Assembly (NCBI GenBank): GCA_028277185.1
Contig: JANQGQ010000012.1
Coordinates: 186,001 to 250,000 of the forward strand
Source of the DNA: Woeseiaceae bacterium
GTDB lineage: Bacteria; Pseudomonadota; Gammaproteobacteria; Steroidobacterales; Woeseiaceae
DNA length: 64,000 bases
Direction: 5' to 3'
Shown in pieces: positions 51,301 through 60,523 of this stretch; within the stretch, counting starts at the first letter, position 1; each line of letters begins with the position of its first letter. The position numbers and the translations under genes were made by a program. Below the pieces are notes generated by a model, which worked only from the letters and a program-made list of their open reading frames with translations, did no database searches and was not told the origin of the DNA.

Positions 51301-52146
51301 TCATGGCGGCCACACACGCGGAAACATCGCGCCGCGCAGCGGGGCGCCGTCTCGAAGGTCGATTTGTGCAAGTATCGAAGCGAGGTTCGGGTTCGTCAGG
51401 AAGTGCCCCGCACGATCCTGGTAGCGTGCGTCCGATCCGACGTAGCGAAACGCAATGGCACGCCGACGAACGCTCGCGGTCGAATTACCCGGCGCGTAGT
51501 GAAGCGTCAGCGGGTGATGCAGGACTACATCACCAGGTTGGGTGTCCCAATAGATACTTCGGTGCTTCGTTTGAATTTCATCTGCGTCCGGCGGCGGCAT
51601 GAGATCCATCTCGGCATACTGTTGGCTGTAGGTCGAGTCGTTGGAGAAAGCCTGCGGGGCAAAGACCGTTCCCCATCGGTGCGAGCCGCTGACGTAATGC
51701 ACGGCGCCCGAGTCAACCGTCACCGGATCGAGCGGAACCCATACTGAGATGATTTGCTCGCCGCTGAGCGGCCAGTATGGAAGATCCTGGTGGATCGGCG
51801 TGGGCTGGCTCGTGCCCGGCTCCTTGACCAACAGATGGTCGTAAAACAGAAAAACCTCGTCGGCATTCATGAACTTTGCAGCCAGCTCGACGATTTCGGG
51901 ACAGCGGGCGAACCGGTCGATCGATTCGCTGCGCCGCCACATGAAAAAGTCGCTGAAAAATCGGCCGCCGCCTCGTTCGGAGCGGTAGTCCGAAGCGGTC
52001 GACGCCGGCGCTGCCATGATCTCGTCGACTGCCTGCCGTAGCCGTTGGAGCCAATTCCCGCCAATTGCCTGTCGCACGACGGCCGCTCCATTCCTTGAAT
52101 AGTCGGCGACGGTAGAGGACTCGTCTATGCGTTCAGCGTGGTTCAT
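51301..52146 (-). CDS. Phytanoyl-CoA dioxygenase (PhyH) family protein
   Basis: Iron/2-oxoglutarate dioxygenase-like protein of about 281 residues. Metal-binding H-x-D is in PTPIHQDLPYW, the distal His in GDVVLHHPLTLHYAPGNST, and the 2-oxoglutarate Arg in the following VRRRAIAFRYVG. Start ATG 52146 (MNHAERIDESS). Likely hydroxylates a small molecule in the pathway of this cluster. It is divergent from the TetR gene, and an inverted repeat lies between the two. Confidence 0.88.
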   Translation of the reverse strand: MNHAERIDESSTVADYSRNGAAVVRQAIGGNWLQRLRQAVDEIMAAPASTASDYRSERGGGRFFSDFFMWRRSESIDRFARCPEIVELAAKFMNADEVFLFYDHLLVKEPGTSQPTPIHQDLPYWPLSGEQIISVWVPLDPVTVDSGAVHYVSGSHRWGTVFAPQAFSNDSTYSQQYAEMDLMPPPDADEIQTKHRSIYWDTQPGDVVLHHPLTLHYAPGNSTASVRRRAIAFRYVGSDARYQDRAGHFLTNPNLASILAQIDLRDGAPLRGAMFPRVWPP

Positions 52147-52199
52147 CAACGATCGGTCGGCACTGCCTACAGCGCTCAATTTATACCGTACATTAAAAT

Positions 52200-52214
52200 C
52201 TGATCATCAGTCAA
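52200..52214. promoter_or_regulatory. Candidate TetR operator (phyH/tetR)
   Basis: CTGAT-CATCA-GTCAA, four of five arm positions paired, in the divergent promoter region. It resembles the perfect TTGAC-CGTTA-GTCAA repeat at 55569 in arm sequence and spacing. Confidence 0.5.
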
Positions 52215-52363
52215 ATTTTTAGTCAGACGACAATATTTGTAATAGGCAATCCGAAACCTACAACCAGGACAGATAATTGATCGCGAACCGGGCGAAGCGT
52301 ACCATCCTGACGTACTTCAGCTCAGTAGCGCCCGGCGCCGCAACGGCAACTCGACAATCGGGG

Positions 52364-52981
52364 ATGACGATGGCAAAAGCACGGCAGAAAGCGGCAACGT
52401 TTATCGAGTTGGCTCGACGACAGCAGATAATTGACGTCGCGCTCGAGCTCTTCGAACGGAACGGGTTCCACGAAACCTCATTGGCCGAGATTGCCGAAGA
52501 AATCGGCATCAGCAAGGGCGTAATCTCGTATCACTTCAACGGTAAGAGCGATCTGGGCCAGGAAGTCATCAGGCATATTGTTCGTAAGCTGAGCATGAGC
52601 GTTGCCGAACGCGTCGAGGCCAGGGAAACCGGCCGCGAAAAGTTGCTGGAGTTCGTCAATGCCTGTTTGGACAACATCGACAGAAATCGGAGCAGCTACT
52701 TGATATATATCGATACGCTGGGCTGTTTCGGAACGATGGGCGAGAAGAGAGACATGATTGCCTGGGCCAACAGCAATACGCGCAAGATAATTGTCGGGCT
52801 CCTGAAAGACGGGCAAAAGGACGGCTCTATCGGCAAAGTGGACAACAAAAACGTCGCCGACGTGATCCAGAGTATCGTCGACGGCCTGATGTCTGCGATC
52901 GCCGCGGAACCGGACGTGGTCAATCTCAAAGGCTGCAAGCGTGTCGTCCTGAAACTGATCGAAGATCTGATCGCGCCATGA
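52364..52981 (+). CDS. TetR-family regulator
   Basis: Regulator of about 205 residues. HTH at about 25-70 (RQQIIDVALELFERNGFHET, SLAEIAEEIGISKGVISYHF) and a variable ligand-binding domain. ATG 52364 is chosen; ATG 52370 and starts further upstream are possible. It is divergent from phyH and probably represses the catabolic cluster until its substrate or a CoA intermediate appears. Confidence 0.9.
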   Translation: MTMAKARQKAATFIELARRQQIIDVALELFERNGFHETSLAEIAEEIGISKGVISYHFNGKSDLGQEVIRHIVRKLSMSVAERVEARETGREKLLEFVNACLDNIDRNRSSYLIYIDTLGCFGTMGEKRDMIAWANSNTRKIIVGLLKDGQKDGSIGKVDNKNVADVIQSIVDGLMSAIAAEPDVVNLKGCKRVVLKLIEDLIAP

Positions 52982-53008
52982 TCTCAGCTCAGTTGCGGTG
53001 CGCACTCC

Positions 53009-54325
53009 TTACGTGCGGGTTTGCCGTCCGAGAAGCCGCTGCCGGTATGCGAAGTACGCCGCGCCTGCACAGGTGTAGACGATGGCAACAATGCCCGTCC
53101 TCGGTTCGCTGGCGAGGCCGATGACGAGAAACAGCAGCGACCCGGCTACCAGGCCGATGCTGCTGAAGCCAATTGCAAAGCGGTTGCAAAGGAGTTTGGG
53201 CTTCCCCGACGCGTCACTCAGTCGGTCGCGAGCGCGCCACAACGCGAGTCCCAAAAGAATCTGCAGCAGCATGAATGCCAGAACGAGGATAGACGCATAG
53301 TCCGTGATTCGCCCGCCCGCCACAACGCAAAGAAGCGATGCCGACGCGATGAGCAGTACCGCGTTCGCCGGGGTTCGTCCTTCACCCGACGTTCTGGAGA
53401 ACACCCCGGGAACGAGGCCCGCTCGGGAAAGAACGAGGACGTCCCGCGAGTAGCCTAACAGTATGCCGTTCACGGACGTCGCCGCGGCCGGCAGCGCGGC
53501 GATCGACACGAACGCCGCAAGCCAGGCAGGAAGCACCGCCGTTGCGATCGCGCCAACCGGGGCACGGATATCCGCGAGAAGCGTTGTCTCGATGCTGCCG
53601 ACGATCGCCAGCGAAACGGCGGTGTAGACGAGCAGCACCACCGCAAACGATATGAGCTGTGCGCGCAGGATGGTTCTTCCAGGGTTTCTGATTTCACCGC
53701 TGAGTTCGACGATCATCATGAAACCCACGAATGAGAAAAACGCGGGGACGGCGGCTGAAACAACCGGGCTCCATCCGTTGGGCGCGAAGGGCTGCAGCAG
53801 GACGATATCGACGTTGGCTATGCCGGCGATACAGAAAACGGTGAGCGCAAGCATGAACATTGCGACCATCAAGGCTTGCCCCGATATCGCCGCGCGCGTG
53901 CTGAATGCGTTGAGCGCTGCCAAAGCCACGACGACCGCGGCCGCCGTCGCGCGCCTGTCCGCGGTCAGGCCGAAGGAGAAAATGGCGTAGTCGGCGAAGA
54001 CGTAGGAAAGAAACGCAACGCCGATCGCGGCACCGAGCAGCACCAGCCACAAGCCGAGAAAGCCGAAGAAAGGCGACAGCATTCGGCTTATTGCGACGTA
54101 GCTCGCGCCCACAACCGGAAACAACGCACCGATCTGCGCTGCGGCTACGCAGGTAAAGAACGCGACGACAGCCGCGAGCAGAAAGGAGAAGATAACAGCC
54201 GGACCGGCGCTGGCGGCCAGTGCGCCTGGAAGACTAAAGATGGATGCGCCAATGACGAGGCCAATCTGCGTGACGACGGCGCCCGCGAGCCCGATTGGCC
54301 GCGCCCGTTTCTCGGATTCAGGCAC
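53009..54325 (-). CDS. APC-family amino-acid permease
   Basis: Inner-membrane transporter of 438 residues with about twelve helices. It begins with the APC signature GLAGAVVTQIGLVIGASIFS, and later PAFFSFVGFMMIVELSGEIR is typical of amino-acid/polyamine permeases. It lies 14 bp after the P1 peptidase gene on the same strand, so it likely imports the amino acids or small peptides that periplasmic hydrolases release. Confidence 0.92.
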   Translation of the reverse strand: MPESEKRARPIGLAGAVVTQIGLVIGASIFSLPGALAASAGPAVIFSFLLAAVVAFFTCVAAAQIGALFPVVGASYVAISRMLSPFFGFLGLWLVLLGAAIGVAFLSYVFADYAIFSFGLTADRRATAAAVVVALAALNAFSTRAAISGQALMVAMFMLALTVFCIAGIANVDIVLLQPFAPNGWSPVVSAAVPAFFSFVGFMMIVELSGEIRNPGRTILRAQLISFAVVLLVYTAVSLAIVGSIETTLLADIRAPVGAIATAVLPAWLAAFVSIAALPAAATSVNGILLGYSRDVLVLSRAGLVPGVFSRTSGEGRTPANAVLLIASASLLCVVAGGRITDYASILVLAFMLLQILLGLALWRARDRLSDASGKPKLLCNRFAIGFSSIGLVAGSLLFLVIGLASEPRTGIVAIVYTCAGAAYFAYRQRLLGRQTRT

Positions 54326-54339
54326 CGGCGGTCCTGCGG

Positions 54340-55515
54340 CTATCTTCGACCGGAAGGACGATAGCGTGACAGTTCTTCCCGCAGCCGGTCGTGTGGTAAC
54401 GCAAACACCTTATTGCCTCGGACGCCGTCCAGCGTCTCGGCCGCGACCAGCGCGTTTACGATAGCCTCTTCGGTGGCGAAGGCGACCGCTTCGAGTAGCG
54501 GGTTCATGGCCCACGTATCGACGAACGAGTGCGTCAGTTCGCCGGCCCCCGCTTCCTCGGGGACAGCCGTGGAAAACGCCAGAAACAAATCGCCGGACGT
54601 GTTGCCCGACAGACCGCCGGTTCTCGCCATGCCGTGAGACGCACGCCGGGCAAGCCGTTCGAGCTGGTGCGGCAACAAGGGTGCATCAGTGGCCACCACG
54701 GCAATGATGGACCCGTCCTTGAGTTTCTGACGGACGGGCTGATAGCCGGATATCTCGCGTCCGACCGGCACGCCGCTGATGGTCAACTGGTGACGGACAC
54801 CAAAATTCGACTGCACCAGGACGCCGACTCTGTAGCCGCCCTGAGCGGCGGGGAGCTGCCGGGACGACGTCCCTATGCCGCCCTTGAAGGCGAACGAAAT
54901 CGCTCCGGTGCCGCCGCCCACGTTTCCCTCTGCAACCGGTCCGCCCGTTGCGGAGTCGAGTGCCTCGAACACGAGTGACTTGTCGACGTGGAATCCGTAG
55001 ATGTCGCTGAGATTTCCGTCATAGGTCTCTCCTACAACCGGAATGATGTACTGGAACAGCGCGGGATCGTCCGCACCCAGGCTGTCCCGATACCATCCGA
55101 TGACCGAGTCGCGGACGACGCCGACGCTGGTCGTTCCGGTGGTCATCACCGGTCCCGCGAACATACCAACCTCTTCGATCAACGACCGACCCGTCATTTC
55201 CCCGGTCCCGTTCAACGAAAAGAAGCCTGCGTACACGAAACCCCGGTACTCCCTTCCTTTCGGGAACACCGCTGTAACCCCCGTGCGTATGGCCGCCGTC
55301 GTGCCGTCCGCGGATTCGTTCCGAATGATCGTGGCGTGACCGACCTCAACATCCGGCACGTCGGTTATAGCGTTGTATGGGCCTGGCGTTCCGGGGAACT
55401 CCGCGCCGAGGTCCCGAGCCCGTACCTGACTGTCCGCGAATGCAGACCCACAGCTCGCGATACCGAGCAGGACGGCTGACGCCACGGATAAGCACAGTCT
55501 TTTTCTGGTCGGCAT
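54340..55515 (-). CDS. P1-family (DmpA/BapA-like) aminopeptidase
   Basis: Exported Ntn-type hydrolase of about 391 residues: signal peptide (LSVASAVLLGIASCGSAFA), then the family blocks PGPYNAITDVPDVEVGHATI, TGVTAVFP, SLNGTGEMTGRSLIEEVGM, NVGGGTGAISFAFKGGIGTS, VLVQSNFGVRHQLTISGVPV and GLSGNTSGDLFLAFST. The last is the region of autocatalytic cleavage and the new N-terminal nucleophile. Members cleave N-terminal beta-amino acids or D-amino-acid amides. Start ATG 55515 gives a normal signal peptide. Shares an operon with the permease and is divergent from the D-aminoacylase gene. Confidence 0.92.
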   Translation of the reverse strand: MPTRKRLCLSVASAVLLGIASCGSAFADSQVRARDLGAEFPGTPGPYNAITDVPDVEVGHATIIRNESADGTTAAIRTGVTAVFPKGREYRGFVYAGFFSLNGTGEMTGRSLIEEVGMFAGPVMTTGTTSVGVVRDSVIGWYRDSLGADDPALFQYIIPVVGETYDGNLSDIYGFHVDKSLVFEALDSATGGPVAEGNVGGGTGAISFAFKGGIGTSSRQLPAAQGGYRVGVLVQSNFGVRHQLTISGVPVGREISGYQPVRQKLKDGSIIAVVATDAPLLPHQLERLARRASHGMARTGGLSGNTSGDLFLAFSTAVPEEAGAGELTHSFVDTWAMNPLLEAVAFATEEAIVNALVAAETLDGVRGNKVFALPHDRLREELSRYRPSGRR

Positions 55516-55568
55516 TGCCGCCACTTTCTCCCAGTTTTGCACCTTACGCGAACAAGGATGTGTTTTTT

Positions 55569-55583
55569 TTGACCGTTAGTCAA
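55569..55583. promoter_or_regulatory. Candidate TetR operator (P1 peptidase / D-aminoacylase)
   Basis: Perfect inverted repeat TTGAC-CGTTA-GTCAA midway between two divergent genes, in an AT-rich promoter-like stretch. Its relative at 52200 lies beside the tetR gene. Confidence 0.55.
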
Positions 55584-55626
55584 TATACTGTCTATCGGAC
55601 AAAACGCGAATCGCAGTGAGGTTCGT

Positions 55627-57321
55627 ATGCAGCTTCGACAACGGGCGCTCGCAGCCATCGCCGTGCAGGCCCTGCTCTGTGCGCCTTGCAGTCTGGTGGC
55701 CGCCGAACCCGATTTGAAGTATGACATCGTGTTTCGCGGCGGGCTCGTCGTGGACGGTACGGGCGGTGAGCCGCGGCAAGCCGACGTTGGCGTCGTTGCC
55801 GGCCGCATCGCACGCGTCGGAACGATCCCGTCCGGCGCGGCGCGCGAGGACGTCGAAATCGAAGGGCTGGTTCTATCGCCCGGATTCATCGACGTGCATA
55901 GCCATGCGGAGCGAGGTCTCGTCCAGCCTGAATTACGCGCCAATCGCGGCTATATAACCCAGGGTGTGACGACCACGGTGTTCGGTGTGGACGGTGCTTA
56001 TTCGCTGTCCGATATGCGCTCCATCATTCAAACGCTGGATGCGCAGGGGGTCGGTACGAACTTCATGTTTTACGTCGGCCACAACGGCATCAGGACCGAC
56101 ATCATGGGCTATGACGACCGGGCACCGGATCCTATCGAGTTGGTCAAAATGCGCGGGCAGGTGAGACGCGCGATGCAGATGGGAGCGGTCGGTCTGTCGT
56201 CCGGATTGATGTATCTTCCGGGCCGGTATGCGGCGACCGCCGAAGTCGTCGTATTGGCCAAAGAAATTCGGCGTGGCAACGGCGCCTACGACTCTCACAT
56301 ACGAGATCCCGCGAACGCGTTGCTCGAGTCGATCAGGGAGTGTCTGGATATTGCGAATGCCGCGGGCGTTCGCGCCCACCCGGCGCATCTCAAAGTCGTC
56401 GGGAAGCGCAACTTCGGCAAGTCGCGGGACATTGTGGCGATGATCGAGGAATACATTGCCGGCGGCCTGGAGGTTACGGCCGACGTGTATCCATACGATG
56501 GCGCGGCGGCCCGCCGGCTGGTGGCCATCCTCGTGCCGCCGGAGTCGGATCCGATGCGCCAGACTCTCCGCTTACTCGAGGCGGGGCTGCTTTCGGAGGC
56601 CCGCTCGATTCAGGCACTTCGCGAGTTAGCGGCTTATTGGCAGCAAGCGCTGCGCGATCCACAGCGGCGCGCCGCATTAAAGGCAAGATCGGAAGAACCG
56701 GGCACGGGCGTTTTCAGCTGGATCGATGCGGTCGGGTACGAATCGTTTCGCGTCGTTGTCAGCGAAGACCCGGGCAACGTCGGGCGTGCGCTCGTCGACA
56801 TCGCGGAGGAGCGCGGCCAGGAGCCGTTCGACGTCATCGCCGATCTCATACTGGCGGAAGGCGAGTCGGTCAAGATTACTCTGGGTGCAATCGACGAGGA
56901 CGAATTGCGCTATCTTCTCGTGCAACCCTGGGTAATGATTTCGAGCGACGGAAAGATTACCGGAATGAAGGCCGGGGGCGGGCATCCGCGGTACCGCGGC
57001 AGCTTTCCGAGAGTGCTTGGGCGGTACGTCAGAGAATGGAAGGTACTGGACCTGCCCGAGGCAATTCGGAAGATGACTTCGCTGCCCGCCAGCTATCTGC
57101 AGCTTCCCGAACGCGGGCTCGTTCGCGAAGGCTACTGGGCCGATCTGACCGTGTTCGATCCCGAAACGATTGTCGACAGGTCCACGTGGAAGGATCCGTC
57201 GTTGTACTCCGAGGGTGTGATACACGTTGTGGTCAACGGGAAGTTCGCCCTGCAGAACGGACAAATGACCGGCGCGACGCATGGCCGCTTTTTGCCGAGC
57301 GCCGGCATCAACAAACAATAA
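55627..57321 (+). CDS. N-acyl-D-amino-acid deacylase (amidohydrolase family)
   Basis: Exported amidohydrolase of 564 residues (signal peptide LAAIAVQALLCAPCSLVAAE). It begins DIVFRGGLVVDGTGGEP, with metal-binding H-x-H in PGFIDVHSHAE. Other metal or catalytic blocks are YDSHIRD, HPAHLKVVGK and the Asp in MISSDGK, and the C-terminus (GYWADLTVFDPETIVD) is typical of D-aminoacylase/dihydroorotase-like enzymes. Reaction: removes acyl groups from N-acyl-D-amino acids. The released fatty acid could feed the acyl-CoA synthetase 14 bp downstream and the D-amino acid the flavoprotein at 47029. Confidence 0.92.
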   Translation: MQLRQRALAAIAVQALLCAPCSLVAAEPDLKYDIVFRGGLVVDGTGGEPRQADVGVVAGRIARVGTIPSGAAREDVEIEGLVLSPGFIDVHSHAERGLVQPELRANRGYITQGVTTTVFGVDGAYSLSDMRSIIQTLDAQGVGTNFMFYVGHNGIRTDIMGYDDRAPDPIELVKMRGQVRRAMQMGAVGLSSGLMYLPGRYAATAEVVVLAKEIRRGNGAYDSHIRDPANALLESIRECLDIANAAGVRAHPAHLKVVGKRNFGKSRDIVAMIEEYIAGGLEVTADVYPYDGAAARRLVAILVPPESDPMRQTLRLLEAGLLSEARSIQALRELAAYWQQALRDPQRRAALKARSEEPGTGVFSWIDAVGYESFRVVVSEDPGNVGRALVDIAEERGQEPFDVIADLILAEGESVKITLGAIDEDELRYLLVQPWVMISSDGKITGMKAGGGHPRYRGSFPRVLGRYVREWKVLDLPEAIRKMTSLPASYLQLPERGLVREGYWADLTVFDPETIVDRSTWKDPSLYSEGVIHVVVNGKFALQNGQMTGATHGRFLPSAGINKQ

Positions 57322-57335
57322 ACAACGGATTCGAT

Positions 57336-58943
57336 ATGGCCCGGGTTCCGATAAAGCTCGAGTTACTCAGCGATTATGCCCACTACTATGCGCAACACTC
57401 GCCGGATGTCGAGGCCGTCGTTACCGGCACCGCGCGTTGCACGTACAAAGATCTGGCAAACCGCGTCGATACCAGCGCCCGGGCGCTGTTGGCCGCAGGC
57501 GTCAGGAAAGGCGACCGCGTAGCGGTACTCAGCGTTCCACACAACGACTTTTTTGTGATTTTTCTTGCTGCCGGATCGATTGGCGCAATCTACGTGGGCC
57601 TGAATCCCAGGCACACTCTGAGTGAATTGCAGTATGTCATCGCGGATGCGGAACCGGCGATTTTGCTGTCGCGGCTACAGGTCGGGGACCGGGACTATCG
57701 CGGCGAACTCGCGGAATTGGGCAGAACAGCAGGCTCCAACTTGCAGATCGTGGCCCTTGGCGACGACGAGGCGGGTTCGCCGTATCCCATGCTGGACGAG
57801 TTCCTCGAATCGGGGGTAAAGACGAGCCGTCGAAGCCTTCGCGACCGCTGCGACTCCGTGAGGGGTTCGGATCCGACGCTGATCGTATACACATCCGGGT
57901 CGACCGGGCGCCCGAAGGGCGCCGTAATCTCGCACTACGCGCTCATCAAGTGCAACCGCTCACAGCATCGGTACTGGAACGCATCGCCGATCCGCATGCT
58001 CAACTTCCTGCCTATCAATCACATCGGTTGCGTCGGCGACATCGCCTGCTTCTGCCTCGTCGGCGGCGGCACGATCGTTTTTCTGGAAAAGTTCGACGTT
58101 GCCGACAGCCTTCGCCTGCTGCAGGACGAAAACGTCACGATCTGGGCCGGCGTGCCGACCACGCTGCAAATGTGCGTGCAGGACCCTGCGTTCGGGAGTT
58201 TCGATCTTTCCAGCGTACAACTGATTTTCTGGAGCGGCGCCGCGGCCTCGCGCGATCTCGTTGAGGCCTTACGGGGAATCACGGCAAATCTCTCGACCTC
58301 GTACGGGACGACAGAAACCGTCGGCTCCGTCACGTTTACCGATCCGTACAGCGGGACCGACGCGCTCGCCGGTACCATCGGCAAACCGGTGCGAGGTTAC
58401 GAAGTCGATATCGACGGTGCAGCATCGCGCGCCGGCGACGACCGCCAGACCGGCGAACTGCTCGTGCGTGGCGACTTCATTATGGACCGGTACTGGCGGC
58501 GGCCCGATGCTACCTCGCACGCTATAGACAAAGACGGGTGGCTGCACACAGGCGACCTGGCGGAACGCCTGCCCGACGGGAGCTATCGGCTAATCGGGCG
58601 GTTGAAGGAGATGTTCAAGTCGGGCGGGTACAACGTTTATCCGCGCGAGGTAGAGATCGCGTTGGAAAGCCATCCAAGTGTTGCGCTTGCGGCCGTCGTT
58701 TCCGTGCCCGACGATCTTTATCAGGAGGTCGGAGTCGCATTCGTGGAGAGCCGTGTACCTCATGCGGTCAATCCGGCGGAACTCGAGGAACACTGCCGGA
58801 AACGGATCGCCAACTACAAAGTACCCAAACTGATTGTAGTGGTGGACAGTCTGCCGCGCCTCCCGATCGGCAAAATCGACAAAGAAGCACTACGGAAAAG
58901 CGCAGATCGGCTGCGACGCCTGCGACTTATGGAGTCGAGCTGA
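57336..58943 (+). CDS. Acyl-CoA synthetase (AMP-forming)
   Basis: ANL-family ligase of 535 residues from ATG 57336. The frame is open further upstream through the preceding gene, but that part is a shadow. Motifs: IVYTSGSTGRPKGAVISHYA (A3), SYGTTETVGS (A5), GWLHTGDLAERL (A7), GRLKEMFKSGGYNVYPREVE (A8) and the catalytic Lys in LPIGKIDKEALRK (A10). Activates a carboxylic acid to its CoA thioester. Position after the deacylase suggests the released acyl chain as substrate. Its 3' end overlaps the convergent S41 gene by 17 bp. Confidence 0.93.
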   Translation: MARVPIKLELLSDYAHYYAQHSPDVEAVVTGTARCTYKDLANRVDTSARALLAAGVRKGDRVAVLSVPHNDFFVIFLAAGSIGAIYVGLNPRHTLSELQYVIADAEPAILLSRLQVGDRDYRGELAELGRTAGSNLQIVALGDDEAGSPYPMLDEFLESGVKTSRRSLRDRCDSVRGSDPTLIVYTSGSTGRPKGAVISHYALIKCNRSQHRYWNASPIRMLNFLPINHIGCVGDIACFCLVGGGTIVFLEKFDVADSLRLLQDENVTIWAGVPTTLQMCVQDPAFGSFDLSSVQLIFWSGAAASRDLVEALRGITANLSTSYGTTETVGSVTFTDPYSGTDALAGTIGKPVRGYEVDIDGAASRAGDDRQTGELLVRGDFIMDRYWRRPDATSHAIDKDGWLHTGDLAERLPDGSYRLIGRLKEMFKSGGYNVYPREVEIALESHPSVALAAVVSVPDDLYQEVGVAFVESRVPHAVNPAELEEHCRKRIANYKVPKLIVVVDSLPRLPIGKIDKEALRKSADRLRRLRLMESS

Positions 58944-60369
58944 GGGTTTTCAAATACTGCATGGACGGATCGAGGCCTGCTGCCGCGGAATCGACGGTCA
59001 CCGGCAAATAGACATCGGGATCGATCGTCGTTTCCTCGCCGAGATCGGCATTGGGCCGCAGCATCTTCGCGGTGGACAAGTTCAGGTACATGTTCGTATT
59101 CGGAATGTCGACGCGCAGCTCGCTACCGTAGAAGTTGACCCGGTTGCCGGTCGGCTCACCGACGATCTTGCCGAGGCGGTTATCCCGAACGAGCGTCGTG
59201 AACAAGCTGGCACTGCTGAATGTCAACGGGCCGGTGACGACATACAGATCGCGGTTCGTCACGGTCGTCATCGAGCCGGGCGAGGGCACGGGCAAACGGC
59301 CCAGCATGATTTGTTTCACGAGAGCGCCCGGCAGACGATAGCGGTCGGTATCCGGCGGCAGCTCGGGCATGCCGATGGCATAAAACACCTCGTTCATCGC
59401 AGCGATCGAGAATTGCGGAGATTCGCGATCGAGTTCTTCCGAAACCCGAATATCGACACCGAACGATTCGTACGGATAGTCCTCGAAATGCGCGAGAAAC
59501 GCGAACGCCAGTAGTGAATCGCCGCCCGGGTTTTCCCGAAGGTCCACGGCAACGTTACGCAGGCTATGCTCGTCTATCGCCGCGAAGAATTGCTCGATGG
59601 CAGCGGCAATCTTTTCGTCGTACTGCATGCGGTCAATCCGAAAGACCCCCAACGAATAGTCCGTGTAGATTTCGAAGCCGAACCAGGGGGCTTCCGTGCT
59701 GTCGACCTTGCGCCCGTTGATTCGAAGCCGCTCGGATCGCGTCGTCCCTTTCGGCGATTCCACTGTCAGCACGATCCCCCCGTCTGCTTCCACGACACCG
59801 AAATGACGAAGGAAAGGCCCGCGCGACAGGTGCTTCCCGGCCAGCGCTTTCAGGTAGGGTTGGTTCTCCGCCGGTATGACGAGCTCGAGGCGGTCGAGAA
59901 TGTCCGCTTCGTCGAGACCGCCGATTTGCACGATCCTGTCGCCTGGCCGCAGCCGATCGGTCTGTCCCATTACCAGCAGCCCGTTCTCGTTCCAGTGCAC
60001 CGGAAGATCGATCGAGCCGGCCTCGGCAAGCGTATCGTCATGCCAGCGCGCCACGGTATGTGCGTCTTTAAGCGCCGCTAGAAAATAGTTGATTTCGAAA
60101 TAGAACGCTTCCTCGGTCATTGGCGACCCGGCCCGTTCGCGCACCTCCTGAAGGCGCCTGGCCGCTTCACTGTTCAGTCCGTCAATTGACCCGTAGTGCG
60201 CGGAGCGCAGGGTTTCTTCGATAAAGACCAGAGATTCCATCATCTGGGCTGTCGATAATGTTGGCTGCGCATTCTCGGCGATGCCGCAACCCGTCAGCGC
60301 CAGAATGCCAGCCCACTGCACTAGTACCCTGTCAAGGCGATGTGCTGCGAGCGACGTGAGTGTCGTCAT
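58927..60369 (-). CDS. S41-family peptidase, lipoprotein
   Basis: Protein of 480 residues from ATG 60369 with a lipoprotein signal (WAGILALTGC), so probably membrane-anchored in the periplasm. A PDZ-like segment (LRPGDRIVQIGGLDEADILD) precedes the tail-specific-protease core (NVAVDLRENPGGDSLLAFAF, GPLTFSSASLFTTLVRDNRL, VGEPTGNRVNFYGSELRVDI), where the Ser of FSSAS is the likely nucleophile. Probably degrades peptides in the periplasm. Divergent from the enoyl-CoA hydratase gene. Confidence 0.88.
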   Translation of the reverse strand: MTTLTSLAAHRLDRVLVQWAGILALTGCGIAENAQPTLSTAQMMESLVFIEETLRSAHYGSIDGLNSEAARRLQEVRERAGSPMTEEAFYFEINYFLAALKDAHTVARWHDDTLAEAGSIDLPVHWNENGLLVMGQTDRLRPGDRIVQIGGLDEADILDRLELVIPAENQPYLKALAGKHLSRGPFLRHFGVVEADGGIVLTVESPKGTTRSERLRINGRKVDSTEAPWFGFEIYTDYSLGVFRIDRMQYDEKIAAAIEQFFAAIDEHSLRNVAVDLRENPGGDSLLAFAFLAHFEDYPYESFGVDIRVSEELDRESPQFSIAAMNEVFYAIGMPELPPDTDRYRLPGALVKQIMLGRLPVPSPGSMTTVTNRDLYVVTGPLTFSSASLFTTLVRDNRLGKIVGEPTGNRVNFYGSELRVDIPNTNMYLNLSTAKMLRPNADLGEETTIDPDVYLPVTVDSAAAGLDPSMQYLKTLSSTP

Positions 60370-60523
60370 TGCGTGCTGTCCCTCTGTGCGACGATCTGCC
60401 TCCGCGGCTGGGAGACTATTGAGTACGGTAATCAAAAAATAAAACATTGTACATAAATTTGAACAACGGATAAAATTTGGGCATGCTTCCAATCAGCGAA
60501 GCGACTTCCCGGAATGACTCCAG

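Noticed and set aside
56340..57335. Upstream extension of the acyl-CoA synthetase frame
   Set aside because: It is an out-of-frame shadow of the deacylase gene; the true start is ATG 57336.
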